Of a DNA stretch of 64,000 nt, positions 62,377 to 64,000 are shown in pieces. The stretch spans positions 310,001 to 374,000 of the forward strand of contig JAGPYM010000023.1 in NCBI GenBank assembly GCA_020736575.1. Reading direction: 5' to 3'. Under the pieces are notes generated by a model. The model saw nothing but the letters and a program-made list of their open reading frames with translations, made no database searches and was not told the DNA's origin. Numbering within the stretch: position 1 is the first letter of the stretch; every line of letters begins with the position of its first letter. Source of the DNA: Thelonectria olida. Lineage: Eukaryota; Ascomycota; Sordariomycetes; Hypocreales; Nectriaceae. The translations under genes and the position numbers were made by a program.

Positions 62377-62918
62377 TCATATAGAGAGATATATAAAGTT
62401 TTCATAGGGAATATAAAGATGCCAGTCAATTATTTCAAGAAACATTGCTTCATTTGAGTTGATCTCTTTCAAGCTTAACCCCGATATCCTAGCCCATACC
62501 CTTGATGAATAACTCTTTTCTTGAGTATACCTCCAACCCAACATAAGTGCGGAAAGAAACATGCGTCGTGGACATTGTATGGGCCCTGTCTTCGCCGGTG
62601 TTTGTGATTGAGCGGCGACAGCACTGAGTTTGGTGGAATTATGGAGTAGTTTGAGGTAATAACAAGCTGCTAAAAGGGTAGAATACGTCGCACGGGATAC
62701 TCGTAATATCCTCTCCATGTATGCCCTGAGGGGCACCACCGGGGGAGTGCCTAAAAGAGTCGGAGCAGGGCAAGGCCAAAGAATTGTAAGCAGGCGATTA
62801 GTAGAGTCTGAGGTAGCATGTTATTATTAGAAGCCTTTGGTTGGCATAGAGAAGGATATGAAATACCTATTAGGTCGCTAACAAAGTTGTCCTTCCTTCC
62901 TGCAAGCTGTCTGGTCAT
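62377..62918 (-). CDS. Pho80-like (PCL-type) cyclin
   Basis: Exons 62918-62867 and 62807-62377 flank a 59-nt intron (GTATTT donor, CTAAT branch sequence, CAG acceptor), giving 160 residues. The cyclin-box fold is clear: R-A-Y-M-E-R-I-L-R-V-S-R-A-T-Y, then A-A-C-Y-Y-L-K-L-L, R-R-M-F-L-S-A-L-M-L-G-W-R-Y, S-S-R-V-W-A-R-I-S-G-L, and E-I-N-S-N-E-A-M-F-L-E-I-I-D-W. This is the Pho80/Pcl group that binds the Pho85 cyclin-dependent kinase and links nutrient state or cell cycle to phosphorylation. The protein stops eight residues after the conserved I-D-W-H-L-Y-I block, which is short for the group, so the C terminus may be truncated or an unrecognised last exon may exist. Confidence 0.85.
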
Positions 62919-64000
62919 AGTCGTAACTAGGGGTCTGTGCAGATGATAATGTGAGGGTTCTCTTGAGGTCGTTGGCGCACAATCTCATGCTTATCAACAG
63001 GTCTGGAAAATCATCGATGACCATGTCAGTGGATGCACACCGTTCAGACCTGGAGACCTGTCAAACAGCCGCCTTATTCCCGGAATAGCGCTCATATTCT
63101 GGTACGCTAGGCAGTAACCTTGACGAACTTTAGGGCATTCAAACTTTGCATTGCCGTTTAGGTCGTGGTCTTACAATCTTGGGAATCCACATTTCCCTTC
63201 GCGATTCGTTGAGAGCTTGGTTCCAGAAGATATCGGGTGGTGAGGGAAGGCAGCTGATTCTTGGACAAAAAAAGGGATCGATCAGCACCAAAAATCCGAT
63301 TGAAGGGTTCTTGATCTGACTGTCGTTGCTTCGCATGACGCCACTCGTAGGTAAGTGGTGTGGACACGACCTTGATGTCTCCGAGGTTAAGGGGGCGTGG
63401 GGATGGAGGCCTTGTCAGAAGCTCAGCACGGATGGATTGTTTCTCCAATCACAACCAAAACCTCGATGATGGTGTAAACATTTTGCCAAGCCGTGATGTG
63501 CGCGTTGCTCCCATGTGTTGCTATTCGACTTGCAAACTAGTCGAGTTGCGCTGCATTCAATGTGTCATCGCATAGCGTTTATTTAAAAACCACGTATTTT
63601 CTCAAGGATATACTGTACCACATGACCCCTAATTGACCAGCTTTATATAGTGTTAACCACCACTGAGCACAAAGCAATTATCTAGTCTTGGCACTTAGTC
63701 TGTATTTATCGACCTTTCTCAATACGTGCGTACGATATGTCTTGGACTGTTGCTTCTTGGGGTGTACGCAGATTGTGTGTTTCAGCTTTAACCGTTTATA
63801 AGGTAGATATCGAAATAAGCTGGCTACATGATAATGTGTAAATATAAAATCCAACTTAAATAAGCTCGTCGCCATCCCATAATCATCTGCTTAATCGACT
63901 CTTTATCAGCTGATTACTAATTGTTCATTCATCGCGCTCCTTATCTCACCCCATGTAGATACCGCATTCTACTTCAGGGATCTAACCGGAAGAATTGCAG
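62919..64000. other. Cyclin upstream region to the window end
   Basis: Presumed promoter of the cyclin gene. A minus-strand frame at 63158-63448 is unrecognised and lacks an ATG. No other gene seen. Confidence 0.45.

Noticed and set aside
1..64000. CRISPR arrays, operons or bacterial-type elements
   Set aside because: No spaced direct repeats of that type. The tandem repeats present are coding (ankyrin, TPR, Helitron) or diverged, and gene structure is eukaryotic with introns.

Overview
The window looks like an accessory, transposon-rich stretch of a filamentous ascomycete (Pezizomycotina) genome. The evidence is short introns (about 47-110 nt, GT...CTAAC...AG), genes on both strands without operons, fungal NLR-type receptors, and fungal Ty1/copia, hAT, Helitron and Tad1-like LINE sequences. 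All functional calls come from reading the sequence; no database search was run.

Left part (1-19 kb): a chromo-like protein cut by the left edge, an ankyrin relic, the 3' end of a C2H2 zinc-finger gene, a stand-alone ATP-dependent DNA ligase, a WD40 relic, a small spliced bHLH factor, a decayed NACHT-WD40-type pseudogene, a proline-rich protein, a Myb/SANT-like protein, and an apparently intact HeLo-NACHT-ankyrin-ZZ NLR (14935-18972) whose ankyrin array is built of near-identical 99-bp units.

Middle (19.6-44 kb): an intact copia element with identical 143-bp LTRs and a 5-bp target duplication (19600-25274), a protein-kinase fragment, a LINE fragment, a hypothetical gene, a 633-bp inverted-repeat element, a two-exon hypothetical gene, and a large Helitron Rep-helicase gene (33618-43825). 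The Helitron is broken by one nonsense codon, two single-base frameshifts and an apparently intact 3,062-bp hAT transposon (35370-38431) with a perfect 8-bp target duplication.

Right part (44-64 kb): four copies of one gene family sharing the N-terminal start MTIDYS and a common upstream segment (near 30.2, 43.9, 48.3 and 50.8 kb), an NRAMP metal transporter, a PP2A B56 fragment, a small hydrophobic-segment protein, a TPR-CHAT protein whose 5' end is a LINE remnant, an FAD monooxygenase with a likely GC-AG intron, and a Pho80-like cyclin. The last 6 kb is otherwise gene-poor.

How it fits together: three classes of NLR-type sensor repeat (WD40, ankyrin, TPR) with two effector types (HeLo, CHAT) occur in one window among active and dead transposons. 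This is what a fungal allorecognition or innate-immunity repertoire in a plastic genome compartment would look like. Housekeeping-type genes (NRAMP, cyclin, monooxygenase, ligase) are scattered among them.
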